NCBI RefSeq assembly: GCF_030690345.1
Contig: NZ_JAUYGV010000006.1
Span: 744,001-808,000, forward strand
Length of the DNA: 64,000 bases
Source: Rheinheimera sp.
GTDB taxonomy: Bacteria; Pseudomonadota; Gammaproteobacteria; Enterobacterales; Alteromonadaceae
Direction: 5' to 3'
Shown here: in pieces, positions 25,539-36,588 of the stretch
Position numbering within the stretch: position 1 is the first letter of the stretch
Layout of the letters: each line of letters begins with the position of its first letter
Translations under genes and position numbers: made by a program
Notes under the pieces: generated by a model
Told to the model about the DNA's origin: nothing
The model's input: only the letters and a program-made list of their open reading frames with translations
Database searches by the model: none

Positions 25539-25568
25539 TGTGGGGATTTGTGGGTAAAAGTGGATCAT
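25539..25568 (+). promoter_or_regulatory. MraZ operator (three 10-bp direct repeats)
   Basis: TGTGGGGATT, TGTGGGTAAA and AGTGGATCAT occur in tandem with exact 10-base period, just after the -10 box. MraZ is known to bind direct repeats with a GTGGG core upstream of its own operon. The third copy is degraded (GTGGA). The position implies autorepression. Confidence 0.8.
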
Positions 25569-25618
25569 TTTGCTTTATCTGCAAGCTAAAGCTTTAAAAT
25601 CAGTTGCACAGGAAGCTT

Positions 25619-26083
25619 ATGTTTCGTGGCTCATTTACGTTGACATTGGACGAGAAAGGACGGTTAGCACTACCTGCGCGCTACCGTGAATTTCTGCTGT
25701 CTGATTGTCAGGGCCATCTGATCTGCACCATTGATTTGCACGATCCCTGTTTATTGCTTTATCCGCTGGCTGAGTGGGAAGAAATAGAAGAAAAACTCAA
25801 ACGCTTGTCCAGCTTAAACCCGCAGGAACGCCGCTTGCAGCGCGTGCTGTTGGGTAACGCCACCGACTGTGACATGGATAAAAGCGGCCGTATTTTACTG
25901 CCGGCTCCGCTGCGGCAACACGCCGGCCTGACTAAAGGCATCCGTCTGGTTGGTCAGTTAAATAAATTTGAAATCTGGGATGAAACTGCCTGGCATGAGC
26001 GTTTAGCGGCAGATATTGCGCTGGAACAGGCTCAGGCCGGTGATGTGGAGTTGTCAGAACGATTACAGGACTTTGCACTGTAA
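25619..26083 (+). CDS. mraZ: Transcriptional regulator MraZ
   Basis: AbrB-like DNA-binding protein that autoregulates the dcw operon, 154 residues. It holds two SpoVT/AbrB-type halves with MraZ signatures [14 protein letters not shown] and [14 protein letters not shown]. The ATG at 25619 (AGGA 6 bases upstream) matches the family start MFRG; a TTG at 25604 would add only a short extension. The stop directly abuts the rsmH start. Confidence 0.96.
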   Translation: MFRGSFTLTLDEKGRLALPARYREFLLSDCQGHLICTIDLHDPCLLLYPLAEWEEIEEKLKRLSSLNPQERRLQRVLLGNATDCDMDKSGRILLPAPLRQHAGLTKGIRLVGQLNKFEIWDETAWHERLAADIALEQAQAGDVELSERLQDFAL

Positions 26084-27028
26084 ATGAATGCACCGGCACA
26101 TATCTCCGTTCTGCTGCAAGAAGCGCTGGACGGGTTGGCAATACAGAGCGACGGTTGTTACCTCGACGGTACCTTTGGCCGTGGCGGACACAGCCGTGCC
26201 ATTTTATCCTTACTTGGCCCCAAAGGCCGTTTATTTGCTATAGATCGCGACCCCACCGCGATAGCAGCTGCTGCGCCTTTGCAGGCAGACCCGCGTTTTC
26301 ATATCACCCACAGCCCCTTTGCCGCCCTGGCATCTATTGCTGAACAGTTGCATATCAACGGTGCACTGGACGGTATTTTGCTTGATCTTGGTGTGTCTTC
26401 CCCACAATTGGACGACGCCGATCGAGGCTTTAGTTTTATGCGTGACGGCCCGTTGGATATGCGGATGGACCCAAGCTCGGGTATCAGTGCCGCCGACTGG
26501 CTGGCACAGGCCGATGTTGAAGACATCAGCTTTGTACTGCGCGAATACGGTGAAGAAAAATTCGCCTGGCGTATTGCCCAGGCCATAGTGGCCGCGCGTG
26601 CTGAGACAACAATTACCCGTACCGCGCAACTGGCGGCACTCATCAGTGCCAGTGTGCCGAAAAGCAATAAAGAGAAAAAGCATCCGGCGACACGCAGCTT
26701 TCAGGCGATCCGCATTTATATCAACAGTGAGCTGGAGCAAGTGAACCAGGCCTTACATGCCGCTATGCAAGTATTAAAACCCGGTGGCCGCTTAGTGGTG
26801 ATCAGCTTTCATTCGCTGGAAGACCGGCTGGTTAAGCAGTTTATGCGCCGTTATTCCAAGGGCGAGCCAATACCGCGCGGCATACCGCTGACGGCAGCGC
26901 AAATGAACCAGCGCACAGAATTAAAGCTGATTGGCAAAGCCATTATGCCGTCCGAGCAGGAACTGCAGCAAAACCCCCGGGCCCGCAGTGCCGTGCTACG
27001 TATCGCCCAGAGGCAGCAGCATGAATAA
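26084..27028 (+). CDS. rsmH: 16S rRNA (cytosine1402-N4)-methyltransferase RsmH
   Basis: SAM-dependent methylation of C1402 in 16S rRNA, the same nucleotide modified by RsmI, encoded earlier in this window. 314 residues; motifs [14 protein letters not shown] (SAM site), [19 protein letters not shown] and [18 protein letters not shown] are diagnostic. The start follows the mraZ stop with no gap, and its 3' end overlaps ftsL by 8 bases. Confidence 0.97.
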   Translation: MNAPAHISVLLQEALDGLAIQSDGCYLDGTFGRGGHSRAILSLLGPKGRLFAIDRDPTAIAAAAPLQADPRFHITHSPFAALASIAEQLHINGALDGILLDLGVSSPQLDDADRGFSFMRDGPLDMRMDPSSGISAADWLAQADVEDISFVLREYGEEKFAWRIAQAIVAARAETTITRTAQLAALISASVPKSNKEKKHPATRSFQAIRIYINSELEQVNQALHAAMQVLKPGGRLVVISFHSLEDRLVKQFMRRYSKGEPIPRGIPLTAAQMNQRTELKLIGKAIMPSEQELQQNPRARSAVLRIAQRQQHE

Positions 27029-27329
27029 TATCAGCCTGCATCGTCTGATTGGCCAGGATTGGCGCCGGCAAAAGTGGCTGGCGCTTATGCTGCTGGCGTG
27101 CATGGCGTCGGCACTGACGGTGGTGCATTTTGCCCACCTGAACCGGCAGTTGACGATAGCTCAGGACGGTATGTATCAGCAGCGCGATCAATTAGATATT
27201 GAGTGGCGCAATTTGCTGTTGGAGCAACGGGCACTGGCAGAACACAGCCGGGTAGAAGATATTGCCCGTTCGCGGCTGCAAATGGTACGCCCTGCCGGTG
27301 AGCAAGATATTGCGGTGACCATCCGATGA
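27021..27329 (+). CDS. ftsL: Cell division protein FtsL
   Basis: Bitopic divisome protein of 102 residues that forms a complex with FtsQ and FtsB and helps activate FtsWI. One membrane helix (about residues 20-40, [20 protein letters not shown]) is followed by a periplasmic coiled coil. The ATG at 27021 overlaps the rsmH stop; the open frame extends upstream inside rsmH but is not needed. It overlaps ftsI by 4 bases. Confidence 0.93.
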   Translation: MNNISLHRLIGQDWRRQKWLALMLLACMASALTVVHFAHLNRQLTIAQDGMYQQRDQLDIEWRNLLLEQRALAEHSRVEDIARSRLQMVRPAGEQDIAVTIR

Positions 27330-29077
27330 GCCGCCAGCGTAAAGCGCCGCAAGCCAAAGCCAGAACAGTGCCGTCGGTACTGAGCTGGCGTTTTGCCTTT
27401 GTGTTGCTGACGCTGTCTGGTGTGTTTACTGCACTGGTAGTGCGGGCGGCCTGGCTGCAGGTGGTTGAACCGGAAATGTTAGTCAGCCAGGGCGATATGC
27501 GCAGCCTGCGTGTTGAAGCCGATACTGTGCTGCGCGGCATGATAGTAGACCGCCATGGTGAAGAGCTGGCCGTTAGTGTGCCGGTAGAAGCCATTTGGGC
27601 AGATCCTAAAGTCGTGATTGAACGCCATGCCGCGGCAGATGAGCGGCGCTGGCATGCACTGGCCGATATTCTGCAAATGACCCCGGCGCAGTTACTGCAA
27701 AAAGTCGGCGATAACCCGCAGCGGCGCTTTATCTATCTGCAGCGCCAGGTTAATCCGGCAGTTGTGGATTATGTGAAAAAACTGAACGTGCCCGGCATTT
27801 ACTTTCGCCAGGAGTCACGCCGCTATTATCCGGCCGGTGAAGTGGCGGCGCAGTTGCTTGGTTTTACCAATGTTGATGATATCGGCGTAGAAGGCATTGA
27901 AAAGCGCTACGACGAGCTGTTAACCGGTACCGCCGGGCGCAAAGTATTCCGTAAAGATGCCAAGGGCCGTGAAATCGAAGTGATAGAGCGGGCACAGGCA
28001 CAACAACCCGGCAATTTACAGCTGAGCATTGACCAACGTATTCAGTCGGTAACCTACCGTGAACTGAAAAAAGCGGTGTTATCGCACGGCGCCACCTCCG
28101 GCTCGGCCATAGTGGTAGATGTACAAACCGGCGAAGTGCTGGCGATGGTAAACAGCCCGTCATTTAACCCGAACAACCGCGGCAATGCACCGGCTTATCT
28201 GTTTCGTAACCGCGCCATTACCGACACCTTTGAGCCGGGGTCCACCATGAAACCGCTGGCGGTACTCAGTGCGTTGGAATTTGGCAGCGCCAGGCTGGAT
28301 ACGCAGGTCGATACTGCGCCCGGCTACATGCGCATTGGCGGCAGCTGGGTGCGCGATGCCAATAATTACAAAACTCTGGGGCTTACCGGCATTATTCAGA
28401 AGTCGAGCAATATCGGTGTCAGCAAGCTGGTGCTGGATATGCCGGTAGAACATGTTATCAGCCTGTACGGCAATATGGGCCTGGGCATTGACACCGGGCT
28501 GGGATTAAACGGCGAAAGCAGCGGCATGTTAAGCCATCGCCGGCGCTGGTCTGAACATGAAAGAGCGGCTATGTCGTTTGGCTATGGCTTGTCGGTTACT
28601 GCCGCACAGCTGGCCAGAGTGTATGCCACTATTGCCAATGGTGGTATCAGCCGGCCGCTGACGATTTTAAAAACTGACCAGCCCTATGCCGGTGAGCAGG
28701 TATTGGCAAAAGAGCATGCGCTGGCGATGCTGGAAATGATGGAAGCGAATATTCTGCCCGGTGGCACAGCGACCCGTGCTCAGGTTAAAGGCTATAGAGT
28801 TGGCGGTAAAACCGGCACCTCGCGCAAAGCTATTGCCGGCGGTTACGGCGAAGACTATGTCGCCTCTTTTGCCGGCGTAGGCCCGGTGTCAGACCCCAGG
28901 TTGGTCTGTGTAGTAGTAATTAATGAACCGGCCGGCGATTTTTATCACGGTGGTGAAATTGCCGCCCCGGTGTTCGCCAATATTATGGGCGCGACGATGC
29001 AACTGCTTAACTTGTCGCCGGACGATAAAACTCAACCCAGACTCTCAGCCGTAACGGGAGGCACTAATGCCGGTTAA
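27326..29077 (+). CDS. ftsI: Septal peptidoglycan transpeptidase FtsI (PBP3)
   Basis: Class B penicillin-binding protein, 583 residues. One N-terminal membrane helix (about 20-42), a dimerization/pedestal domain (about 60-230), and a transpeptidase domain with active-site Ser306 in STMK, the SSN motif in QKSSNIG and KTG at Lys495. It crosslinks septal murein together with FtsW. ATGA overlap with ftsL. Confidence 0.97.
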   Translation: MSRQRKAPQAKARTVPSVLSWRFAFVLLTLSGVFTALVVRAAWLQVVEPEMLVSQGDMRSLRVEADTVLRGMIVDRHGEELAVSVPVEAIWADPKVVIERHAAADERRWHALADILQMTPAQLLQKVGDNPQRRFIYLQRQVNPAVVDYVKKLNVPGIYFRQESRRYYPAGEVAAQLLGFTNVDDIGVEGIEKRYDELLTGTAGRKVFRKDAKGREIEVIERAQAQQPGNLQLSIDQRIQSVTYRELKKAVLSHGATSGSAIVVDVQTGEVLAMVNSPSFNPNNRGNAPAYLFRNRAITDTFEPGSTMKPLAVLSALEFGSARLDTQVDTAPGYMRIGGSWVRDANNYKTLGLTGIIQKSSNIGVSKLVLDMPVEHVISLYGNMGLGIDTGLGLNGESSGMLSHRRRWSEHERAAMSFGYGLSVTAAQLARVYATIANGGISRPLTILKTDQPYAGEQVLAKEHALAMLEMMEANILPGGTATRAQVKGYRVGGKTGTSRKAIAGGYGEDYVASFAGVGPVSDPRLVCVVVINEPAGDFYHGGEIAAPVFANIMGATMQLLNLSPDDKTQPRLSAVTGGTNAG

Positions 29078-30524
29078 TGCAGCAAGCTGGTTAGCAAAGT
29101 ACAGCAGCACAGTGCCGCAATGTCAGTTGCAAAGCATTCAGCTGGACAGTCGCAAAGTTAAGCAAGGCGATGTGTTTGTCGCCATTGCCGGTGTGTCGCA
29201 GCATGGCAAAGACTATATCGACCAGGCGCTTGGCAACGGGGCCGGCCTGGTGCTGACCGATGCCGGCGACTACAGCGACAGCCGTATTGTGCTGTTGCCT
29301 GAATTAGAACAAATACTGCCGGCGCTGGTGGCAGAGTTTTATCAACACCCTGCGCGGGCTTTGCAGCTTATCGGGGTTACCGGTACCAACGGCAAATCCA
29401 GTATTACGTTTTTTATCAATCAGTTGCTTGAGCAGTTGGCCGTTAAAGGCGCCGTTATCGGCACCCTGGGCTATGGCCATTATCAACAGCTGACAGCACT
29501 GCCGAATACCACACCGCATTTTGTTGATATTCAGCGCATTCTGGCCGGCTGTGTAACACAACAAGTGCAGCTGATGGCGATGGAAGTATCGTCGCATGCG
29601 CTGGTGCAGCAACGTGTAGCCGGCTTACAGTTTGATGTGGCTGTGTTTACCAATCTGACGCGTGATCACCTCGATTATCACGGCAGCATGGCTGAATACG
29701 GTGCGGCTAAAGCGCTGTTGTTCCGTGCCGGTGTAAGCCGTGCCGCGGTGATCAATGTGTCGGATGACTATGGCCGCAAACTGGCCGCACAATGCGAAAT
29801 ACCGGTATGGGCTTATGGCAAAGCAGAAGATTGCCATGGTTTTGCCAGATATCTGGCCTATGCCGATGTGCAGGCCACAGCTGGCGGTTATCAACTGCAG
29901 CTGAGCTCACACGCCGGCGACTACAGTCTGCATTTGCCGTTGCTGGGCGAGTTTAATATTCAAAATGTGCTGGCAGCGTTGCTGGCACTGACGGTGCAGG
30001 GCTACGACCTGACCAGTTTGGTCAATGCCTGCAACCAGTTGCACGCTGTGCCGGGCCGGATGGAGCAATTTGTGTTTGCGCAGCAATTTACTGCGGTAAT
30101 TGACTACGCCCACACCCCAGATGCACTACAGCAGGCGCTGCAGTCGTTGCGTTTGCACTGTACCGCCAGGCTGTGGTGTGTATTTGGCTGCGGTGGCGAT
30201 CGTGATCGCGGCAAGCGGCCGTTAATGGGCCAACTGGCAGAACTGTTTGCCGACCATGTGATTATTACCGCCGATAACCCGCGCAGTGAAGCGGTACTGG
30301 CAATTTGTGAAGAAATTGCCGCCGGCATGAGCCCGGATGCCAGCTATCAGATAGAGCCGGACCGCAAAGCGGCGATCAAACTGGCATTGGCCAGTGCTCA
30401 GCCCGGCGACATGGTGCTGATTGCCGGCAAAGGCCATGAAACCATTCAGATAATTGGCAGCGAACAGCGGCAATACGATGAGCGCGCCTATCTTCGTCAA
30501 TTGGTAGCGGAGATGTCAGCATGA
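29067..30524 (+). CDS. murE: UDP-MurNAc-L-Ala-D-Glu:meso-DAP ligase MurE
   Basis: Cytoplasmic ligase adding the third stem residue. 485 residues; ATP loop GVTGTNGKSSITFF and the DNPR motif (ADNPRSEAV), which marks meso-diaminopimelate rather than lysine specificity. GGGAGG precedes the ATG. It overlaps ftsI by 11 bases and murF by 4. Confidence 0.97.
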   Translation: MPVNAASWLAKYSSTVPQCQLQSIQLDSRKVKQGDVFVAIAGVSQHGKDYIDQALGNGAGLVLTDAGDYSDSRIVLLPELEQILPALVAEFYQHPARALQLIGVTGTNGKSSITFFINQLLEQLAVKGAVIGTLGYGHYQQLTALPNTTPHFVDIQRILAGCVTQQVQLMAMEVSSHALVQQRVAGLQFDVAVFTNLTRDHLDYHGSMAEYGAAKALLFRAGVSRAAVINVSDDYGRKLAAQCEIPVWAYGKAEDCHGFARYLAYADVQATAGGYQLQLSSHAGDYSLHLPLLGEFNIQNVLAALLALTVQGYDLTSLVNACNQLHAVPGRMEQFVFAQQFTAVIDYAHTPDALQQALQSLRLHCTARLWCVFGCGGDRDRGKRPLMGQLAELFADHVIITADNPRSEAVLAICEEIAAGMSPDASYQIEPDRKAAIKLALASAQPGDMVLIAGKGHETIQIIGSEQRQYDERAYLRQLVAEMSA

Positions 30525-31897
30525 TACCACTGAGCTGTGTTGAAATTAATGCCATGGTCAACGGCACCATGACCGGGCCGGATGTCAGCATTACGTCGGT
30601 TAGCACCGACAGCCGGGTGATCAGTGCCGGCGAGCTGTTTATTGCGCTGAAAGGTCCTAACTTTGACGGCTCGGCCTTTGTGGCAGACGTAAAAACCAAG
30701 GGCGCCGCTGCCGTAGTGGTAGAGCATCCGGTAGACACCGACATTACGCAAATTATTGTACCGGACAGCCGTTTGGCGCTGGGGCAATTGGCCGCAGCGT
30801 TAAAAGCCCGGCTGGCGCCGAAAACCATCGCCGTAACCGGCAGTGCCGGTAAAACCACAGTTAAAGAGATGATAGCGGCCATATTAAGCCGTTGCGGCAA
30901 AGTATTGTCGACCCGGGGTAACTTTAATAACGACATTGGCGTGCCGCTAACCATGCTGCGCCTGACAGAACAACATGATTTTGCCGTACTGGAATTAGGT
31001 GCTAACCACCAGGGCGAAATCGCCTACACCACGTCACTGGCAAAACCGGATGTGGCGCTTATTACCAATGTGGCCGCATCGCACCTGGAAGGCTTTGGTG
31101 ACATGTACGGTGTGGCCCGTGCTAAAGGCGAGATTTTTAACGGTTTATCATCACAAGGCCTGGCCATACTGCCGGCCGACAGTGAATACCGTGATTATTG
31201 GTTACGCCGGCTGGACGACAAGCAGGTTATGCAGTTTTCTGCTACGACGCCAGCCGACTACTTTGCCGATAGCATAGTGCTGGATAACCAGGGTTGTGCC
31301 GGCTTTGAGCTGCATTGCCCGTCGGGGCATAAGTTTATTCAGCTTACGGTGCCGGGTAAGCACAACGTGGCTAATGCGCTGGTTGCTGCTGCAGCCTGTA
31401 TTGCCGTGGGTGCCAGCCTGGCAGATGTGCAACTGGGGCTGGCGCAAATGCAGGCGGTTAAAGGCCGCACCAATGTCAACATGGTAACACCACAGCTGCG
31501 GCTGATTGATGACACTTACAATGCCAATGTTGAGTCGGTAAAAGCGGCAATTGATTTGCTGGCGTCGTATTCCGGCTACCGAGTGTTAATTCTCGGCGAT
31601 ATGGCAGAACTGGGCGCAGATGCGCGTTTATACCACGAAGAGATAGGTTTATACGCGAAAAAATCCGCTATTAATCTGTTGTTCACCCTTGGCGTGTTAT
31701 CACAGAGCGCCAGTGACTTGTTCAATGGACAAGGCGCACATTTCAGTTCGCGTCAGGCATTATTACAACGCCTGATGCCGATAATATCGGAACAACAGGA
31801 AGTCACCCTGCTAGTGAAAGGTTCGCGCAGCGCGAAGATGGAGTTAGTTGTGCAGGACTTGCTCGAAAGATGTCAGCAGGAGAGTAGCCCATGCTAG
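30521..31897 (+). CDS. murF: UDP-MurNAc-tripeptide:D-Ala-D-Ala ligase MurF
   Basis: Adds the D-Ala-D-Ala dipeptide made by Ddl (encoded downstream) to complete the UDP-MurNAc-pentapeptide. 458 residues with ATP loop [14 protein letters not shown], the Mur-ligase motif [11 protein letters not shown] and the C-terminal [15 protein letters not shown]. Overlaps murE by 4 bases and mraY by 7. Confidence 0.97.
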   Translation: MIPLSCVEINAMVNGTMTGPDVSITSVSTDSRVISAGELFIALKGPNFDGSAFVADVKTKGAAAVVVEHPVDTDITQIIVPDSRLALGQLAAALKARLAPKTIAVTGSAGKTTVKEMIAAILSRCGKVLSTRGNFNNDIGVPLTMLRLTEQHDFAVLELGANHQGEIAYTTSLAKPDVALITNVAASHLEGFGDMYGVARAKGEIFNGLSSQGLAILPADSEYRDYWLRRLDDKQVMQFSATTPADYFADSIVLDNQGCAGFELHCPSGHKFIQLTVPGKHNVANALVAAAACIAVGASLADVQLGLAQMQAVKGRTNVNMVTPQLRLIDDTYNANVESVKAAIDLLASYSGYRVLILGDMAELGADARLYHEEIGLYAKKSAINLLFTLGVLSQSASDLFNGQGAHFSSRQALLQRLMPIISEQQEVTLLVKGSRSAKMELVVQDLLERCQQESSPC

Positions 31898-32973
31898 TTT
31901 GGTTAGCCGAGTATTTAACCCAATACTTCAGTTTCTTTAATGTATTCAGTTATCTTACCTTCCGTTCAATTCTGGGTATTTTAACCTCATTGTTATTAAG
32001 CCTGTATCTGGGGCCGAAATTAATTGCTGCGTTACAACGTATGCAAATTGGCCAGGTGGTGCGCGGCGATGGCCCGGAGAGTCATTTCTCGAAAAAAGGC
32101 ACGCCAACCATGGGTGGTTTGCTGATTTTAGGCGCTGTGCTGCTAAGCACTTTGTTGTGGGCCAATCTGGAAAACAAATACGTTTGGGTAGTGTTGTTTG
32201 TGCTGATCAGCTTCGGCTGGATTGGCTTTGTCGATGATTACCGCAAAGTGATCCGCAAAGACCCGAAAGGCTTAATTGCGCGCTGGAAATACTTCTGGCA
32301 GTCGCTGTTTGCCATCGCTACCGCGGCTTTTTTGTACTTTACCGCCGAGCGCCCGGCAGAAACCGCGCTGTTGGTACCGTTTTTTAAAGATGTGGTGCCG
32401 CAGTTGGGCTTATTGTTCCTGGCGTTAAGTTACTTTGTCATCGTGGGCACCAGCAACGCGGTAAACCTGACCGACGGCCTGGATGGCCTGGCCATAGTGC
32501 CGACCATTATGGTGGCGGCGGCTTTTGCCATTATTGCGTATGCCAGCGGCAACGTGAATTTCTCCGGTTATCTGAATATTCCTTATTTGCCGCATGCCGG
32601 TGAATTGGTGGTGGTATGTGCCGCCCTGGTGGGCGCAGGCCTGGGCTTCCTTTGGTTTAATACCTATCCGGCGCAGGTGTTTATGGGCGATGTCGGCTCG
32701 CTGGCGTTGGGTGCGGTGCTGGGTGTTATTGCCATTTTAGTGCGGCAGGAAATTGTGCTGTTTATTATGGGCGGCGTCTTTGTCATGGAAACCCTGTCGG
32801 TGATTTTGCAGGTGGGCTCTTACAAGTTGCGCGGCCAGCGTATTTTCCGCATGGCACCTATCCATCATCATTACGAATTAAAAGGCTGGCCGGAACCGCG
32901 GGTAATAGTGCGGTTTTGGATCTTATCCATCATGTTTGTGCTGGTGGGCTTAGCCACCCTGAAGTTGAGATAA
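31891..32973 (+). CDS. mraY: Phospho-MurNAc-pentapeptide transferase MraY
   Basis: Integral membrane enzyme of 360 residues with about ten helices. It transfers phospho-MurNAc-pentapeptide to undecaprenyl phosphate, giving lipid I. Diagnostic segments: [46 protein letters not shown] and [15 protein letters not shown]. Overlaps murF by 7 bases. Confidence 0.97.
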   Translation: MLVWLAEYLTQYFSFFNVFSYLTFRSILGILTSLLLSLYLGPKLIAALQRMQIGQVVRGDGPESHFSKKGTPTMGGLLILGAVLLSTLLWANLENKYVWVVLFVLISFGWIGFVDDYRKVIRKDPKGLIARWKYFWQSLFAIATAAFLYFTAERPAETALLVPFFKDVVPQLGLLFLALSYFVIVGTSNAVNLTDGLDGLAIVPTIMVAAAFAIIAYASGNVNFSGYLNIPYLPHAGELVVVCAALVGAGLGFLWFNTYPAQVFMGDVGSLALGAVLGVIAILVRQEIVLFIMGGVFVMETLSVILQVGSYKLRGQRIFRMAPIHHHYELKGWPEPRVIVRFWILSIMFVLVGLATLKLR

Positions 32974-32976
32974 CTG

Positions 32977-34299
32977 ATGCAAAGTTTAGCGAAAAAACGC
33001 ATTGCTGTAGTGGGGCTGGGCCTGTCGGGTCTGGCCACAGTGCGTTTTTTACTAAGCAAAGGCATTAAGCCGGTGCTGATGGACAGCCGCAGCAAGCCGG
33101 CTGGCATAGAGCAGATTGCCGCGGAAAAAGTCGATGGTATCTATTTAGGTGAGCTCGACGCTAACCGGCTGGCGAAAATGGATATAATCGTGCTGAGCCC
33201 GGGCTTGTCGCCTACCCACCCGGCGATCCGCTTTGCGGTGGCCCAGGGCGCCATGCTGATGGGTGATGTCGAGTTGTTTGCCCGCTTTAACAGCAAGGCT
33301 GTGGTGGCCATTACAGGCTCTAACGGTAAGTCTACCGTGACCATGCTGGTAGAAGCGATGCTCAAATGCAGCGGCATTAAAGCCCTGGCGGCCGGTAATA
33401 TCGGCTTGCCGGTGCTGGATGCGCTGGCACAGCCGGATATTGATGTGTTTGTGCTGGAGCTGTCGAGCTTTCAGCTGGATACCACTAACAGCCTGCACAG
33501 TGTGGCGGCTTGTATTCTGAATATCAGTGCCGATCATTTAGACCGTTATGCCGGTATGGCCGCCTATGCCGCCTCTAAGCAGCGGGTGTACCAGCATACG
33601 CAGTTAGCGGTGTTTAATCTGGATGATGCTGCTACCACGCCCGAGCAGGCAGAACATACGCTGGGCATTAAATTAGCAGACTCTGACTACGGTATTGCTG
33701 AGCACAACGGCCAGCGCTGGTTAAAAGTAGCCGGCGAGCCCTTGCTGCCGGTTAATGACATGACGCTGTTTGGCGCCCATAACGAATTTAATGCCCTGGT
33801 GGCCTGTGCTTTGGCGCTGGCAGCCGGTGCCAGCCGTGAAGGCCTGGTTAGCGCGTTGCAGCAGTTTGTGTCATTGCCACACCGCTGCAGCTTAGTGGCA
33901 GAAAAACACGCTGTGCGCTGGATTAACGACTCCAAAGCTACCAATATCGGTGCTACTTTGGCGGCCATTGCCGGCCTGCGGCCCGGTGTCAGCGGCAAGC
34001 TGATCCTGATTGCCGGTGGCGATGCTAAAGGTGCTGACGTGCGTGAGCTAAGCAGCGTACTGCAGCGCGACGTGCAGCAATTGATCACCCTGGGGCAGGA
34101 TGGCCCGGCGATAGCAGCTTTAAAAGCCGGCAGTATTCAGGTGAAAAGCCTGCAAGAAGCGGTAAAGGTTGCCGCCAAACTGGCAGCACCGGGCGATATG
34201 GTGTTGTTATCGCCGGCCTGCGCCAGCCTCGATATGTTTAAAAGCTATGCCGACCGCGGCGAGCAATTCGCGGCAGCCGTGAAGGCGGAGGTGCTATGA
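32977..34299 (+). CDS. murD: UDP-MurNAc-L-alanine:D-glutamate ligase MurD
   Basis: Adds D-Glu to UDP-MurNAc-L-Ala. 440 residues with an N-terminal Rossmann-like motif (VVGLGLSGLATVRF), ATP loop ITGSNGKSTVTML, the catalytic region LELSSFQLD and C-terminal LLSPACASLDMFKSY. It starts 3 bases after mraY and overlaps ftsW by 4 bases. Confidence 0.97.
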   Translation: MQSLAKKRIAVVGLGLSGLATVRFLLSKGIKPVLMDSRSKPAGIEQIAAEKVDGIYLGELDANRLAKMDIIVLSPGLSPTHPAIRFAVAQGAMLMGDVELFARFNSKAVVAITGSNGKSTVTMLVEAMLKCSGIKALAAGNIGLPVLDALAQPDIDVFVLELSSFQLDTTNSLHSVAACILNISADHLDRYAGMAAYAASKQRVYQHTQLAVFNLDDAATTPEQAEHTLGIKLADSDYGIAEHNGQRWLKVAGEPLLPVNDMTLFGAHNEFNALVACALALAAGASREGLVSALQQFVSLPHRCSLVAEKHAVRWINDSKATNIGATLAAIAGLRPGVSGKLILIAGGDAKGADVRELSSVLQRDVQQLITLGQDGPAIAALKAGSIQVKSLQEAVKVAAKLAAPGDMVLLSPACASLDMFKSYADRGEQFAAAVKAEVL

Positions 34300-35495
34300 A
34301 GCAACTGGCACTGAGCTTTTGGCAAAACCCGTTGCAGGGTTTAAATAACTGGTGGCGTGCCGATGACGGCGCCGCCTATGACAAATTGTTTTTAACCTTG
34401 CTGCTGTTAATTCTGGCGGTAGGCGTAGTGATGGTAACCAGCGCCTCAGTGCCGGTTGCCGCGCGTATTCATGACAATGAGCTGCATTTTACTATTCGCC
34501 ATCTGGTGTATCTGGCGCTGGGCTTTTCTGCTGCGCTGGTGGTGCTGAATATTCCGGTGCAGTGGTGGCACAACAGCAATATGTTGCTGTTGTTCGCTGC
34601 GTTGGCGCTGCTGGTCGCGGTGTTGTTGTTTGGTCGCAACGTCAACGGCAGCACCCGCTGGTTGTCGATAGGCCCCATCGGCCTGCAGGCGGCAGAGCCG
34701 GCTAAGTTGTTCTTCTTTGTCTATCTGTCCAGCTATCTGGTGCGGCGCCATGAAGAAGTACGGGAAAACTTAAAAGGTTTTGTTAAACCCTTGCTGGTGC
34801 TGTTTGCGTTTGCCGTGCTGCTGCTAATGCAGCCGGATTTAGGCACCGTAATTGTAATGTTCGCCACGGCGGTAGCATTGCTGTTTTTAGCCGGCGCTAA
34901 GTTATGGCAGTTTTTTGCGCTGATTTTTACCGGCCTGATGGCGATAGGTGTGCTGATTGTTTACAGCGAATACCGCTGGAAACGGGTAACGGCGTTTCTT
35001 GACCCCTGGGCCGATCCGTTTGGCAGCGGCTATCAGCTTACGCAATCGCTGATGGCGTTTGGCCGCGGTGGCTGGTTTGGCCAGGGGCTGGGTAACAGCA
35101 TACAAAAGCTGGAATACCTGCCTGAAGCGCACACCGATTTTATTCTGGCGGTGATCGCCGAAGAAACCGGTTTTGCCGGTGTAGCGCTGTTACTCGGGCT
35201 GATATTTCTGCTGGTGTACCGTGCGCTGTGGATTGGCCAGCGCGCATTAACAAAGAGTATGAGTTTCCATGGTTTTCTGGCCTATGCGCTGGCAATTTGG
35301 ATCGGCTTTCAATCAGCGGTCAATATCGGTGTTGCCACCGGCGCCTTGCCAACCAAAGGTTTAACGTTGCCTTTTGTCAGCTCCGGCGGCAGTAGCTTAA
35401 TTATTATGTTGGTTGCTGCGGCCTTATTGCTGCGCATCGACTTTGAAGTGCGCCTGAACGGCAAGCAAGCCATTAGCGGAGGCCGGCATGACTAA
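34296..35495 (+). CDS. ftsW: Septal peptidoglycan glycosyltransferase FtsW
   Basis: SEDS-family polymerase partner of FtsI, 399 residues, ten membrane helices. SEDS motifs visible are LLLMQPDLGTVIVMF, GSGYQLTQSLMAFGRGGWFGQGLG, LPEAHTDFILAVIAEETGF and the C-terminal LPTKGLTLPFVSSGGSSL. It polymerises lipid II at the septum. Overlaps murD by 4 bases and murG by 8. Confidence 0.97.
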   Translation: MKQLALSFWQNPLQGLNNWWRADDGAAYDKLFLTLLLLILAVGVVMVTSASVPVAARIHDNELHFTIRHLVYLALGFSAALVVLNIPVQWWHNSNMLLLFAALALLVAVLLFGRNVNGSTRWLSIGPIGLQAAEPAKLFFFVYLSSYLVRRHEEVRENLKGFVKPLLVLFAFAVLLLMQPDLGTVIVMFATAVALLFLAGAKLWQFFALIFTGLMAIGVLIVYSEYRWKRVTAFLDPWADPFGSGYQLTQSLMAFGRGGWFGQGLGNSIQKLEYLPEAHTDFILAVIAEETGFAGVALLLGLIFLLVYRALWIGQRALTKSMSFHGFLAYALAIWIGFQSAVNIGVATGALPTKGLTLPFVSSGGSSLIIMLVAAALLLRIDFEVRLNGKQAISGGRHD

Positions 35496-36588
35496 ACCGC
35501 GCATTCTGATTATGGCCGGCGGTACCGGGGGCCATATTTTCCCGGCCAAGGCCGTGGCCAGCGCCCTGAGTGAGGCTGGTTGGCAAGTTCACTGGCTGGG
35601 CACCGCCACGCGAATGGAAGCGAGCTTAGTGCCGCAATTCGGCTGGCCGTTCCATGCCATAGATGTGGCCGGGCTGCGTGGCAAGAGCCTGTTTTCACTT
35701 ATAAAAGCGCCGTGGATGCTGCTTAAGTCGGTGTGGCAGGCACGTAAAGTAATTAACACTGTGCAGCCGGATCTGGTGCTGGGTTTTGGCGGTTATGCCA
35801 GTGGCCCGGGTGGTGTAGCAGCCTGGTTAAAGCGCGTGCCGTTGCTTATTCATGAGCAAAACGCCGTTGCCGGCAGTACCAATCGCTTGCTGGCGGTGTT
35901 GGCAGAGAAAGTGCTGGTGGCTTTTCCGGCGGCTTTTGCCGGCCATGCTAAACAGCAGCTGGTAGGCAATCCGGTGCGGGCAGAGATTATTAATGTCGCA
36001 GCCCGGCATAACTATGACGGCAGCTTAAAGCTGCTGGTTGTAGGTGGCAGCCTTGGCGCAAAGGTGCTGAACGACACCTTGCCGGCAGTATTTGCCAAAG
36101 CGGCGCTACAGGGGGCGCTGCATGTGCGCCATCAAACCGGCAAGGCGGCAGAGCTGCCAACGGCGCAGGCCTATCAGGCACTGGCGTGCGACAATTTGCG
36201 GGTAGAGGTCAGTGCTTTTATTGACGATATGGCCGCGGCGTATGCCTGGGCCGATGTAGTGATTTGCCGCGCCGGCGCCTCTACTGTCAGCGAACTGGCT
36301 TGTGCCGGTGTGGCGGCAGTGTTTGTGCCGTTGCCGGGCGCCATTGACGATCACCAAAGCGCTAATGCGCGTTGGTTAACACAGCACGGCGCAGCCTTAC
36401 AATTTGCCCAGCGCGATTTAAACGAACATAGCTTGTTGCCGCTGTTACAACAGTGGCTGCAAAGTAAAACAGCATTACAGCATATGGCCGCCAAAGCGCG
36501 GACCTGTGCTTTAGACCAGGCGACCGCGCAGGTAGTGGCGTTGTGTCAGCAGACAGTCGGTCAGACAGTAACAGGACAGCAGTTATGA
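35488..36588 (+). CDS. murG: UDP-GlcNAc:lipid I GlcNAc transferase MurG
   Basis: Peripheral inner-membrane GT-B glycosyltransferase of 366 residues making lipid II. Motifs: [16 protein letters not shown] (N-terminal glycine-rich loop), [40 protein letters not shown] and [18 protein letters not shown]. Overlaps ftsW by 8 bases and murC by 4. Confidence 0.97.
   Translation: MTKPRILIMAGGTGGHIFPAKAVASALSEAGWQVHWLGTATRMEASLVPQFGWPFHAIDVAGLRGKSLFSLIKAPWMLLKSVWQARKVINTVQPDLVLGFGGYASGPGGVAAWLKRVPLLIHEQNAVAGSTNRLLAVLAEKVLVAFPAAFAGHAKQQLVGNPVRAEIINVAARHNYDGSLKLLVVGGSLGAKVLNDTLPAVFAKAALQGALHVRHQTGKAAELPTAQAYQALACDNLRVEVSAFIDDMAAAYAWADVVICRAGASTVSELACAGVAAVFVPLPGAIDDHQSANARWLTQHGAALQFAQRDLNEHSLLPLLQQWLQSKTALQHMAAKARTCALDQATAQVVALCQQTVGQTVTGQQL

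Noticed and set aside
25604-25618. TTG start giving a longer MraZ
   Set aside because: The ATG at 25619 matches the family start MFRG and has AGGA at proper spacing.
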